Shown here piece by piece: positions 1 to 6,538 of a DNA stretch of 11,476 nucleotides (position 1 is the first letter of the stretch; every line of letters starts with the position of its first letter). The translations under genes were made by a program, and so were the position numbers. Origin of the DNA: Thermoproteota archaeon (GTDB lineage: Archaea; Korarchaeota; Korarchaeia; Korarchaeales; Korarchaeaceae); the NCBI GenBank assembly GCA_003661365.1, contig QMVZ01000036.1:1-11476 (forward strand), written 5' to 3'. Under the pieces are notes generated by a model. The model worked only from the letters and a program-made list of their open reading frames with translations, was not told where the DNA came from and ran no database searches.

Positions 1-352
1 CGATGTCCAAAATCCCCATTGATCTCGCTGGTTCGTCACCTAGTACTATGTTTTGGAGTGCTGTAAACACAGGAATTAGCGTGAAGTGCTGATGAACCAT
101 GCCAATGCCAAGAGCCATTGCATTCCTAGGACTCTTTACGTCGATTTCCTTGCCTCTAACGAATATCTTTCCAGCAGTGGGACGCCTGGTTCCATATAGG
201 ATTTCAACTAAGGTAGTCTTCCCTGCCCCGTTCTCCCCAAGAAGTCCATGAATCTCCCCCTCCTTTACAGCAAAGTCAACTCCTTTCAGAGCCACTGTAC
301 CGTCGGGATAGACCTTGACCATCCCTTTCATTTCTATTGCATAGTCAGCCAA
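1..352 (-). CDS. ABC transporter ATP-binding protein, nucleoside/simple-sugar type (3' end off the left edge)
   Basis: This is the N-terminal 117 residues of an ABC ATPase; the rest lies beyond the window. The Walker A motif GENGAGKTT is at residues 39-47 and the Q-loop is in GMVHQHFTLIP, a form typical of the ATPases that work with BMP-family nucleoside-binding proteins (YufO/BmpE/RbsA-like). Full family members usually carry two ATPase cassettes, which cannot be checked here. It should energise uptake of the substrate captured by the BMP protein encoded just upstream. I chose the TTG at 352 because GGTGA (362-358) lies 5 nt before it, the same arrangement as in the BMP gene. In-frame GTG codons at 361 and 364, or the ATG at 331, are alternatives. 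It lies 60 bp after the BMP stop codon, on the same strand. Confidence 0.93.
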   Translation of the reverse strand, partial: MADYAIEMKGMVKVYPDGTVALKGVDFAVKEGEIHGLLGENGAGKTTLVEILYGTRRPTAGKIFVRGKEIDVKSPRNAMALGIGMVHQHFTLIPVFTALQNIVLGDEPARSMGILDI

Positions 353-377
353 GCTTCTCACCACTACAAGAGCTAAA

Positions 378-400
378 CTTAATTAAAAAATAAAAAAAGG
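378..400 (-). promoter_or_regulatory. T-rich tract between BMP and ABC ATPase genes: terminator/attenuator and possible TATA box
   Basis: Read on the minus strand, this 60-bp gap contains T7 (398-392) and T6 (390-385), starting 15 nt after the BMP stop codon. Runs of T without a strong hairpin are a known archaeal termination signal. The adjoining TTTAATTAAG (387-378) is centred about 30 nt before the ATPase start and could be a TATA box. I infer either partial termination, giving more binding protein than transporter, or a second promoter. The sequence alone cannot separate the two. Confidence 0.45.
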
Positions 401-412
401 GAGGAAGGTGAT

Positions 413-1648
413 TTAACCTGGCAGCGCTCCTGCACCGTATTTCTCTCTAACTGCAGAGATCTCTTCAATAGTTTCTGGGAATGGTACTTCTACTTCACCC
501 TTTATGATCTTCTTCTCGAGTTCGTCTATTGTATTCCAAACGCTCTCAGGATATAGGGCTCTCATTGCCTGCCACTTAGCAAGTATGTTCTCGGGAGTGT
601 CGGGGAGTTGCGTTCCTAACTCTTTAGCTATGTTAATGAAGGCCTCTAAGTCTTCAGCCCTGCTTATTCCAACGCCCTTTTCTTTCAAACCATAATAGAT
701 TGGCCCTCCAGTGAAGTTACCGTAGACTACGTCCCTGATAGCATAGAAAACTCCGTTGTCAACCCTTTTCATCATGCTAGCGATGACGTGACCAGGATAC
801 ATCCAGTCTTGATCTGCGTCAACTCCAATGGCGAACGGAGGACCGTACTCTATACCTTGCGTCTCACAGTAATCGTTCACCGCATCAAGCACACCAAGAC
901 CTGTCAAACCAGCAACGTTGTAGAGAACATCTGCTCCCTGAGCAAGCATACCCTCAGAGACCTGTTTCCCTAGGGCTCTATCAATGAAACTTCCTGTATA
1001 CTTGTAAATTATCTGAACATCCTTTCCTGTTATGTTTTCAGCGTAGTTTACTCCCCAATAAAACCCTCCTTCGAAGTGATATAGCACAGGAATTTCCATC
1101 CCTAGGACTACTCCAACCTTGTTTGTCTTCGTAACAAGAGCAGCAAGAGCGCCAACGAGGGCAGAACCTTCATTTTCTTTAAATAGGATCCCTCTAACGT
1201 TGGAATCGGGTGTTAGAGAGTCGACTATTGCAAATTTCTGGTTTGGAAATTCATCTGCTACCTGATCAATTGCATCGGTCAGAAGGAAGCCAACTCCGAT
1301 AATTAACGAGTACTCACCACTTGAAGATAGTTCTCTTAACCTTGGCAGATAATCAGCCTCGCTTCTTGGTGTCACATAAGTTACCTCTACTCCAAGTTCC
1401 TTTCTAGCTCGTTCGCCTCCTAACCATGCTAGATCGTTAAATCCCAAGTCTCCCCTTCCACCTATGTCAAACATGATTGCGATCTTTATGCCTTCCCCAG
1501 GTTTTGGAGTTGGGGATGGTGTGGGAGAGGGTGTAGCTGTTGGAGTTGGCGTTGGAGTTGGAGTCGGTCCCGGTCTCGTGAAGAAGTAGGCTGCACCTGC
1601 AATTACTACAAGGACAACAACAATCCCTAGAATTTGTGCCTTCGTCAA
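413..1648 (-). CDS. BMP/PnrA-family substrate-binding protein of an ABC transporter
   Basis: This is a membrane-anchored extracellular binding protein of the BMP (basic membrane protein, PnrA-like) family, whose characterised members bind purine or other nucleosides. A hydrophobic segment of about 17 residues near the N-terminus is followed by a Thr/Pro/Ser-rich linker and then the ligand-binding domain. The family signatures are DIGGRGDLGFND near the domain start and GVDADQDWMYPG followed by SMMKRVDNGVF near the C-terminus. No lipobox cysteine follows the hydrophobic segment, so anchoring is probably by an uncleaved helix. The TTG at 1648 is preferred because AGGTGA ends 5 nt before it. The GTG at 1657, which would add three residues, lies inside that ribosome-binding site. 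Length is 411 residues, with the extra length over the family core due to anchor and linker. The ABC ATPase follows downstream. Confidence 0.93.
   Translation of the reverse strand: MTKAQILGIVVVLVVIAGAAYFFTRPGPTPTPTPTPTATPSPTPSPTPKPGEGIKIAIMFDIGGRGDLGFNDLAWLGGERARKELGVEVTYVTPRSEADYLPRLRELSSSGEYSLIIGVGFLLTDAIDQVADEFPNQKFAIVDSLTPDSNVRGILFKENEGSALVGALAALVTKTNKVGVVLGMEIPVLYHFEGGFYWGVNYAENITGKDVQIIYKYTGSFIDRALGKQVSEGMLAQGADVLYNVAGLTGLGVLDAVNDYCETQGIEYGPPFAIGVDADQDWMYPGHVIASMMKRVDNGVFYAIRDVVYGNFTGGPIYYGLKEKGVGISRAEDLEAFINIAKELGTQLPDTPENILAKWQAMRALYPESVWNTIDELEKKIIKGEVEVPFPETIEEISAVREKYGAGALPG
1499..1567 (-). repeat. Low-complexity Thr-Pro/Ser-Pro linker coding repeat
   Basis: About 23 codons encode alternating Pro-Thr/Pro-Ser between the membrane anchor and the binding domain of the BMP protein. 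On the plus strand this appears as repeated GGAGTTG/GGTGTG units. Such linkers are common in surface-anchored binding proteins of thermophilic Thermoproteota and are often O-glycosylated. Here that role is inferred only. The repeat is coding and in frame, with no sign of slippage damage. Confidence 0.8.
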
Positions 1649-1678
1649 TCTGCTCACCTGACTTTGATCTTTTTGTGA

Positions 1679-1696
1679 GGGCTAAATATTTAACCC
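1679..1696 (-). promoter_or_regulatory. Promoter of the BMP-ABC operon, with palindromic TATA region
   Basis: On the plus strand the site reads GGGCTAAATATTTAACCC, an 18-bp palindrome with one mismatched pair (C/A). Its core TAAATATTTA is a good TATA box on the minus strand, centred about 30 nt before the GTG at 1657 and 39 nt before the preferred TTG at 1648, so a short leader carrying the AGGTGA site fits. The symmetry around the box suggests a dimeric repressor could bind over it, but symmetry alone does not prove an operator. Confidence 0.6.
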
Positions 1697-1709
1697 TAAC
1701 CTTCCCTTC

Positions 1710-3167
1710 TCAACTCCGGGTAGCGTAAAAACTCACTAAGGACTCAAATCTTTCAAAAACAACCTCAAGCCCTTGAAATGTATGCAAATATCTTGCTGCT
1801 TTTGCGGAATCGGTTGCAACAACGTTGTATCCAAGGTCCTTTAATGGACAGACAACCATGCACGTATCACACAAAACCTTAGCTCCACTCTTTTCGATGC
1901 GTCTGCACAAATCCTTGTTTTTCTCAAAGATTTCTCTTGATGTAAATAGCCAGAATGGAATCCTGACTTTTCTGCCTTCCAAGAGGTTTGCTGCCTTAAC
2001 CAACTCATCTCTCGAAAGGTGAGGGCATCCGATAACCACTATGTCAGGAACTGATCCAGAGGTACTGAGCAATTCTTTTGTTTCTTTGAGCTCATTAGAA
2101 CCTACCCTCACTCTTTCACACCCCTCCTTAGAAGGTAAAGTGGCCTCAGGAGTAATCCTATCGATGTGGAACAATTCTATGCTTCCAGAAGCAGCACCAG
2201 CTGCACCCATTGATTTCAATTCGGCTTCTGAAGCCTTTGGAATTCCTTCGTACCTAGGAACCGATTTAGGAGCTAGACTACCAATGTAGTATGCTAGAGC
2301 CCCAAAATCAGTTCTTCCCCGGAGAGAAACCTCTAAGTTCACGAGGAGGTTTGGTCTCCTATTTTCTTCTAAGTGCATACCATATTTTGGAGTGAATCCG
2401 ACCATTGCTGCAACTATGGTCTTGACCCCTCCTTCTCTGTTTGTTCTAGCTCCTAAAACGCTGTTTGCAAATGCTACAGCACTAGACTCCCCCCAACACA
2501 CGTGTTCGCCTTTCTTGGGTCTATTTCCTACCAAATAGGGAGTACAAGTAAAAGTGGGCTCAACACCCATGCTCAATAAAGCCTTGACAATTCTAAGCTG
2601 TTTTTCAGCATAGCCCTCTGATATTCCCATCTCTCTCCATCTTCTTAGATCCATCCCGGTGGGATTTGTAGTGGATTTAACCTTCACAAGGAGGCCTTCC
2701 TTAGAAACTTCCTCTAGGAACTCTAACCCAGCATCTCCTATGGTTGAATAAGAGACCCCACTTATGTGAACTGAATTCACCTTAATGAATCCTTTTGAGC
2801 CAGATATGCTGGCCTCCTTCTCAAGGAATCTCAGAAATTTCTCTGGTGCATCTACTTCTAGTTTATGCACTTCTCTTACCATTGGTACTTCTACTGGTAT
2901 GCCTGCTAACTCCGCACTTATGGTAACGCTATCCGGCCTCTCTAGAATTATTTTTTTAGGCTGTTTTCCGACTTTGACAAGTTTGAAAAAGGTATAGGCA
3001 CCTACAGTTGAGCCAGTAGAGTGAGGAAGGATCAAAATCTTGCCTGCTATACTCTCTCCCTTCTCTGGATGGTTTGGTTGAATGATCACACCGGTTCTCG
3101 GGTCTATTCCATCCAGCCAAGATATTGGCTTAGAAAGCCTCAATATCTCATTCATAGTCCCGCTCAA
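1710..3167 (-). CDS. Aconitase X, small (swivel) and large (catalytic) parts fused; probable phosphomevalonate dehydratase
   Basis: The protein belongs to the aconitase X family. In archaea this enzyme is known as phosphomevalonate dehydratase, an iron-sulfur enzyme making trans-anhydromevalonate 5-phosphate for isoprenoid lipids, normally from separate small (DUF126) and large (DUF521) subunits. Residues about 10-100 match the small subunit (KPISWLDGIDPRTG, SIAGKILILP, GSTVGAY with likely catalytic Ser53). Residues about 128-485 match the large one (HISGVSYSTIGDAGLEF, TNPTGMDLRRW, ANSVLGARTNREGG). Likely cluster cysteines are Cys208 (TCTPY), Cys381 (GCPH) and Cys436 (DTCMVV). The usual N-terminal ends of both parts are missing or much shortened. 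A stop codon (TAG) lies two codons upstream, so translation starts at TTG 3167 (overlapping the M42 stop as TTGA) or ATG 3155. A hydroxyproline dehydratase role, known for bacterial fused forms, is the alternative. Confidence 0.9.
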   Translation of the reverse strand: MSGTMNEILRLSKPISWLDGIDPRTGVIIQPNHPEKGESIAGKILILPHSTGSTVGAYTFFKLVKVGKQPKKIILERPDSVTISAELAGIPVEVPMVREVHKLEVDAPEKFLRFLEKEASISGSKGFIKVNSVHISGVSYSTIGDAGLEFLEEVSKEGLLVKVKSTTNPTGMDLRRWREMGISEGYAEKQLRIVKALLSMGVEPTFTCTPYLVGNRPKKGEHVCWGESSAVAFANSVLGARTNREGGVKTIVAAMVGFTPKYGMHLEENRRPNLLVNLEVSLRGRTDFGALAYYIGSLAPKSVPRYEGIPKASEAELKSMGAAGAASGSIELFHIDRITPEATLPSKEGCERVRVGSNELKETKELLSTSGSVPDIVVIGCPHLSRDELVKAANLLEGRKVRIPFWLFTSREIFEKNKDLCRRIEKSGAKVLCDTCMVVCPLKDLGYNVVATDSAKAARYLHTFQGLEVVFERFESLVSFYATRS

Positions 3168-4258
3168 ATCCTAGTAAATGAATCGACTGTCTCCTTATCT
3201 AGTCTTTTAACGACCTCTGTTACCAGCTTAATCGCGTTCTCAACGTCATTTGCTGAAAGTATTGAGTTATGGGAGTGTATGTGCCTTGTTGGAATAGCTA
3301 TGACTATTGAGGGGACTCCCTTATAATGCAGGTGAATTCTGCTAGCATCCGTGCCTCCGCTGACAGCAGAAAGCTGATATGGGATCTTTAGCTCCTCCGC
3401 GACCTGAATCACGAATTCCTTTAGAGGCTGGTTTGGAATCATGCTCTTATCCCATGTAACTATGCTAGGTCCTTCTCCCATCTTTGCAGGGGCTTCTCCA
3501 GGCTTAACTCCTGGAACATCCCCAGAAATATCGACTTCAAGAATTATTCCTACATGAGGATTGACGACATCTGCAGTGGTTTCAGCCCCTCTCAAACCAA
3601 CCTCCTCTTGGACTGTAGCTGCAGCATAGACAGAATTCGGATGCGAGACTCCAGATTCCTTCAAGTTCTTTATGACTTCCATGGCCATAAAGGCTCCTAT
3701 CCTGTCATCGAAGGCTTTTCCCAACCAAAGCTCCTTGTCCTCGATTTTCAAGATCTCGAAGGGGCTTAAGGGAGCAACCGGATCTCCTATCCTAATTCCT
3801 AACTTTTCAAGCTCCTCTTTGCTAGAAGCACCCACATCTATGAAGAGGTCTTCGAGCTTGGGAACCTTCTCCTTTTCTTGTGGCGTCATAAGATGTGGAG
3901 GCTTGGAAACGATTGTTCCGATTATGTCTCCTTTCTTAGTTCTCACAACAACTTTGTGTGCTGGAAGAGTTATGGGAGCCCATCCTCCAAGTGCTCTAAA
4001 TTTAAGAAAGCCTTTTTCGCCCAATCCGCAGACTATAAAGCCCACTTCATCGCAATGACCCGCAAGAATGACTCTTGGCTCCTCTGAAGAGCCCTTCTTC
4101 TTTAGTATCAAGGACCCAAGGCCATCTGTTAGGATCTCATCTGCATATCTGGAATATCTCTCCTTGATCAGAAGGATCGGCTCTCTCTCAAATCCAGAAG
4201 GCCCAAAGGATTCGCTTAACTTGCCGAAAAATTCAACATCTTCCTTATCCATGGTCAT
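3164..4258 (-). CDS. M42-family metallo-aminopeptidase (TET-like)
   Basis: This is a cytosolic dinuclear metal aminopeptidase of family M42, whose archaeal members form hollow TET dodecamers that trim peptides; some relatives are annotated as endoglucanases in error. All expected metal and catalytic residues are present, numbered from the ATG at 4258: His68 (AGHCDEVGF), Asp184 (AFDDRIGA), Glu218 as general base and Glu219 as ligand (VQEEVGLRGA), Asp243 (LEVDISGD) and His328 (TRHIHSHNS). At 364 residues it has normal length. The reading frame stays open to 4471, but that extension has no family similarity and crosses the divergent gene, so I start at 4258 (MTMDKED) with ATG 4252 as alternative. 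No Shine-Dalgarno site is visible, which fits a leaderless mRNA. The stop overlaps the aconitase X start by 4 bp, implying coupled translation. Confidence 0.95.
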   Translation of the reverse strand: MTMDKEDVEFFGKLSESFGPSGFEREPILLIKERYSRYADEILTDGLGSLILKKKGSSEEPRVILAGHCDEVGFIVCGLGEKGFLKFRALGGWAPITLPAHKVVVRTKKGDIIGTIVSKPPHLMTPQEKEKVPKLEDLFIDVGASSKEELEKLGIRIGDPVAPLSPFEILKIEDKELWLGKAFDDRIGAFMAMEVIKNLKESGVSHPNSVYAAATVQEEVGLRGAETTADVVNPHVGIILEVDISGDVPGVKPGEAPAKMGEGPSIVTWDKSMIPNQPLKEFVIQVAEELKIPYQLSAVSGGTDASRIHLHYKGVPSIVIAIPTRHIHSHNSILSANDVENAIKLVTEVVKRLDKETVDSFTRI

Positions 4259-4278
4259 CCTGTAGCTCAGTTTCTTGA

Positions 4279-4295
4279 AATCTTTAACTTTATCC
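4279..4295. promoter_or_regulatory. Compact divergent promoter region shared by M42 and SIS genes
   Basis: Only 59 bp separate the two start codons (4258 minus, 4318 plus). Neither has a Shine-Dalgarno site, as expected for leaderless mRNAs. The sole AT-rich element, TCTTTAACTTTATCC, is centred near 4288, about 30 nt from both start codons, where a TATA box should be for each. On the minus strand GATAAA beside it resembles a BRE. I infer one overlapping or bidirectional TATA site; two staggered boxes are also possible. Confidence 0.5.
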
Positions 4296-4317
4296 AGCCA
4301 ATATGAACTCGGGTTAG

Positions 4318-5322
4318 ATGGCCGGAGAGTTAATGAAAGCCGATATTCTCGAGCAACCCAAGGCGATAGAGAGGACAATACTCGAGTCTGTAAAGGAAGC
4401 GGAAGTAGCAGCGCAACTGGTGAAGGACAGATTTGTGTACATAACTGGGAGTGGAACGAGCTATCACGCATCTCTTGTTCTGCAAAGAAGCTTGACGAGA
4501 ATAGCTGACACTTCCTCGGTTGCTATACCAGCCTCAGAACTCAAGTACTGGATACCCGAGAATGTAAAGGGCACTATCCTCGTGGCTATATCGCAAAGCG
4601 GAGAAAGTTCTGACATAATTGACGCAGTTTTGGCTTTCAAATCTAAAGGAGGATCTGTAATAGCAATTACAAATACTCCAGGAAGCTCTCTAACCAAACT
4701 AGCTGGTACAACGATTTTGACAAGAGCTGGGGTCGAAAGAGCTGTAGCAGCAACAAAAACCTACACTTGTCAGCTGGCTGTAGCCTTTCTTCTTTCCATT
4801 AAAATATCGAAATTGATCGGGAGGAACCCTTCTGATCTAGAATCCGAACTTATGGCTCTTCCAAAAGAAATCGAAAGAGAAATCATGCTAGCGGACAAAT
4901 ATGTCAGAGAGGTAGTTCCCTTGCTTGTAAAGAGGCCAGTTGGCTTTATTCTAGGCACTGGACCCAACTATCCCACAGCCCTCGAAGGGGCTCTCAAACT
5001 TAGGGAGACCTCTAACCTTTTCATTCAAGCATTTGCAGGCAGAGAGTTCTTGCATGGTCCAATACAACTAGTCTCAAAGGAGACGCCTGTCATCGTATTG
5101 GAGCCAGAAAAAATGCCAATCGTCATAAAGAGAGTAAAAAGTTACGATGCTCCTCTAATAACGATTGGAAAGGAATCAGATTTGCTTGTCGAATACAATG
5201 GGCCAGAAGAATTTTACCCAATGCCTTACATCATACCTTTACAATTTCTGTCCCTACAAGTTTCTCTGGCCAGGGGTTTGAATCCGGATAAGCCTGAAAA
5301 ACTGGGTAAGGTGGTTAGATGA
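4318..5322 (+). CDS. SIS-domain sugar-phosphate isomerase/deaminase (GlmS isomerase-half or GlmD-like)
   Basis: The 334-residue protein consists of two SIS domains, equal to the isomerase half of glucosamine-6-phosphate synthase without its glutaminase domain. Seen motifs are the N-terminal DILEQPKAI, phosphate-binding GSGTSYHAS (44-52) and SQSGESSD (92-99), AATKTYT (144-150), ALKLRE and LHGP carrying the equivalents of the GlmS catalytic Lys, Glu and His, and a C-terminal NPDKPEKLGKVV. Without a glutamine-hydrolysing part it may act as glucosamine-6-phosphate deaminase (as GlmD of Thermococcales) or as an ammonia-dependent or related sugar isomerase; the sequence does not decide. No ribosome-binding site precedes the ATG at 4318 and the TATA element is about 30 nt upstream, so the mRNA is probably leaderless. 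The ATG at 4333 is an alternative start. It overlaps the HAD-like gene by ATGA. Confidence 0.88.
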   Translation: MAGELMKADILEQPKAIERTILESVKEAEVAAQLVKDRFVYITGSGTSYHASLVLQRSLTRIADTSSVAIPASELKYWIPENVKGTILVAISQSGESSDIIDAVLAFKSKGGSVIAITNTPGSSLTKLAGTTILTRAGVERAVAATKTYTCQLAVAFLLSIKISKLIGRNPSDLESELMALPKEIEREIMLADKYVREVVPLLVKRPVGFILGTGPNYPTALEGALKLRETSNLFIQAFAGREFLHGPIQLVSKETPVIVLEPEKMPIVIKRVKSYDAPLITIGKESDLLVEYNGPEEFYPMPYIIPLQFLSLQVSLARGLNPDKPEKLGKVVR

Positions 5323-5984
5323 CGGTTAAATTGGTGATTTTTGATGTAGATGATGTTTTGTATGATGCTACTCTTCAGAAGAGGAATGCCAGAGAAAATG
5401 CAGTTAGAGCAATGATAGATGCGGGCTTGCCCGTTGACTACGAGGTCTTCTTGGATAAACTAAGGGAGGTAATTGAAGAGAAAGGAGAAGACTATGGAAA
5501 ACACTTTGATGAGACATTAATGCGCCTTGGCCTAAAAATAGATCCCAGAATCATTGCGGCTGGCGTTGTAGCGTATCATGATACGAAAAGGGCATATCTA
5601 AAGCCATTCCCAAATGCTTTCAAGGGCATTCTTCTGCTCAGAGAAAAGGGATATAGGGTGGGAGTTTGTACTGCTGGCCAATCAATAAAGGATTGGGAGA
5701 AGATCATTAGGCTAGGAATGCACCACCTCTTTCATTACGCTTGGGTTGGAGAAGCTTGTGAAGAGACCTTCAAAAAAATCCTGAAAGAAGTGGGCATTGA
5801 GTCTTCTGCAGCAGTTTTCATAACTGCAAACCCAATTCTAGCTAATGAGGCTAAAAAAGCTGGCTGGAGAGTAATCAGGATAAGAAGGGGGAAGTGGGCC
5901 ATGAAAGAAGCTGAAAGACCTGACGTGGAGGTGCAATCAATTTGGGAAGTGGAAAAAGCTATAGAAAACCTTTCAAAAGAGTGA
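5319..5984 (+). CDS. HAD-superfamily (subfamily IA) protein with degenerate motifs III and IV
   Basis: The 221-residue protein resembles the archaeal subfamily IA HAD phosphatase group once modelled as TIGR02253. Motif I FDVDDVLYD is intact (nucleophile Asp9, acid/base Asp11), the cap region has YHDTKRAYLKPFP, and motif II is CTAGQ with Thr118. Relatives then have a motif III Lys in a KPDP-like segment and motif IV like GDRLDKDI. Here these read GEACEETFKKIL (about six residues shorter) and ITANPILANEA (168-178), lacking the acidic residues that hold magnesium. It may be a binding protein, a pseudoenzyme or a much altered phosphatase. The ATG overlaps the SIS gene stop (ATGA), with a GGTGG motif 4 nt upstream. 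The frame is clean, so this is not a frameshift artefact. The downstream coaD start lies inside its 3' end. Confidence 0.85.
   Translation: MTVKLVIFDVDDVLYDATLQKRNARENAVRAMIDAGLPVDYEVFLDKLREVIEEKGEDYGKHFDETLMRLGLKIDPRIIAAGVVAYHDTKRAYLKPFPNAFKGILLLREKGYRVGVCTAGQSIKDWEKIIRLGMHHLFHYAWVGEACEETFKKILKEVGIESSAAVFITANPILANEAKKAGWRVIRIRRGKWAMKEAERPDVEVQSIWEVEKAIENLSKE
5927..5933 (+). promoter_or_regulatory. Strong Shine-Dalgarno site deciding the coaD start
   Basis: GGAGGTG is a perfect complement to the expected archaeal 16S rRNA 3' end and lies inside the end of the HAD-like gene. It sits 8 nt before the TTG at 5942 but 47 nt before the competing GTG at 5981. This supports TTG 5942 as the real start of coaD, and a 43-bp overlap of the two genes. 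Confidence 0.75.
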
Positions 5985-6430
5985 TAGTTGCAGGAACCTT
6001 TGATAGGCTTCATAAAGGGCATAAGATACTTCTGAGTACCTCTGCCAAGTTAGGAGAGGAGTTATTAGTATGTATAGCTGATGGACCTCTCCTTTTGGGT
6101 AAGAAATTCAAAGAGAAGATACAGAGCTATGAAGAGCGAAAAAGAAAAATGGAGCAATTTCTAACATCCCTAGATACGCCTTTTTCTATAGTAAAAATCC
6201 TGGACCCGATAGGTCCAGCTGGATCTGATAAGTTGGCGGACGCCATAGTTGTCTCAACTGAGACATATCCAGGAGCCCTAAGGGTTAACTCTGAAAGAAA
6301 AAAGAGGGGCCTAAAGGAGCTTTTCATCGTAGTATGCCCCCTTGTAGTTGCTGAAAATGGAAAACCAATAAGCTCTGAGAGGATTAGGGCAGGAGAAATA
6401 GACGAAGAAGGCAGGCTTTTAGAAGGATGA
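5942..6430 (+). CDS. coaD: Phosphopantetheine adenylyltransferase, archaeal type
   Basis: This nucleotidyltransferase joins 4'-phosphopantetheine and ATP to give dephospho-CoA, the penultimate step of coenzyme A synthesis. The cytidylyltransferase-fold signature GTFDRLHKGH is at residues 18-27 with the HxGH nucleotide-binding motif, and ISSERIRAGEID (143-154) is the C-terminal ATP-binding motif. At 162 residues it matches archaeal family length. The start is TTG 5942, chosen for the GGAGGTG site upstream. Starting at GTG 5981 would give a GTGA overlap like its neighbours but would cut into the first beta strand (KRVIVAGTF). It is the last gene of the SIS-HAD-coaD operon. A small hairpin follows the stop codon. 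Confidence 0.92.
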   Translation: MGSGKSYRKPFKRVIVAGTFDRLHKGHKILLSTSAKLGEELLVCIADGPLLLGKKFKEKIQSYEERKRKMEQFLTSLDTPFSIVKILDPIGPAGSDKLADAIVVSTETYPGALRVNSERKKRGLKELFIVVCPLVVAENGKPISSERIRAGEIDEEGRLLEG

Positions 6431-6444
6431 GGGTGATTACCCTT
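6429..6444 (+). terminator. Small hairpin after coaD, possible terminator
   Basis: AGGGT and ACCCT form a 5-bp stem (plus a possible G-T pair) around the loop GATT, starting at the last bases of the coaD stop codon. A pyrimidine-rich stretch follows rather than a pure T-run; the nearest T6 is at 6506-6511. This is weak evidence for termination. A near-palindrome, TTAGCAGCTGTTAA, lies just downstream at 6448-6461 with no assigned role. Confidence 0.3.
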
Positions 6445-6505
6445 CCCTTAGCAGCTGTTAAATGAACTATAACAAGATCTAAGTTTCAGACTCGATGGAA
6501 ACTAC

Positions 6506-6528
6506 TTTTTTATTAGTTGTTTATATTA
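6506..6528 (+). promoter_or_regulatory. T-tract and TATA-like sequences before the kink-turn RNA and rhomboid gene
   Basis: TTTTTTATTAG (6506-6516) is centred about 27 nt before the first base of the RNA stem at 6539, the right spacing for its promoter, and its T6 could also end the coaD transcript. TTTATATTA (6520-6528) is a second, better-looking TATA box, but would start transcription near 6550, within box C, and so would give a rhomboid mRNA lacking the RNA element. Which one is used cannot be told from sequence. Confidence 0.45.
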
Positions 6529-6538
6529 AGATACTTTA

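Noticed and set aside
1499..1567. Short tandem DNA repeat as a CRISPR or microsatellite locus
   Set aside because: It is in frame and encodes a Thr-Pro linker in a binding protein; the units are far too short and have no spacers.
3021..4087. Plus-strand open frames of 70-128 codons opposite the aconitase X and M42 genes
   Set aside because: They are antisense shadows of conserved genes, with no recognisable motifs and no ribosome-binding sites.
4259..4471. N-terminal extension of the M42 peptidase to an ATG at 4471
   Set aside because: The added 71 residues show no family similarity, lie opposite the start of the SIS gene, and would run through the divergent promoter. The ATG at 4258 gives the normal length.
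5319..5984. Frameshift or pseudogene in the HAD-like gene
   Set aside because: The frame is unbroken, residues around the changed motifs align with the family, and both ends are tightly coupled to neighbours, so selective change is more likely than decay.
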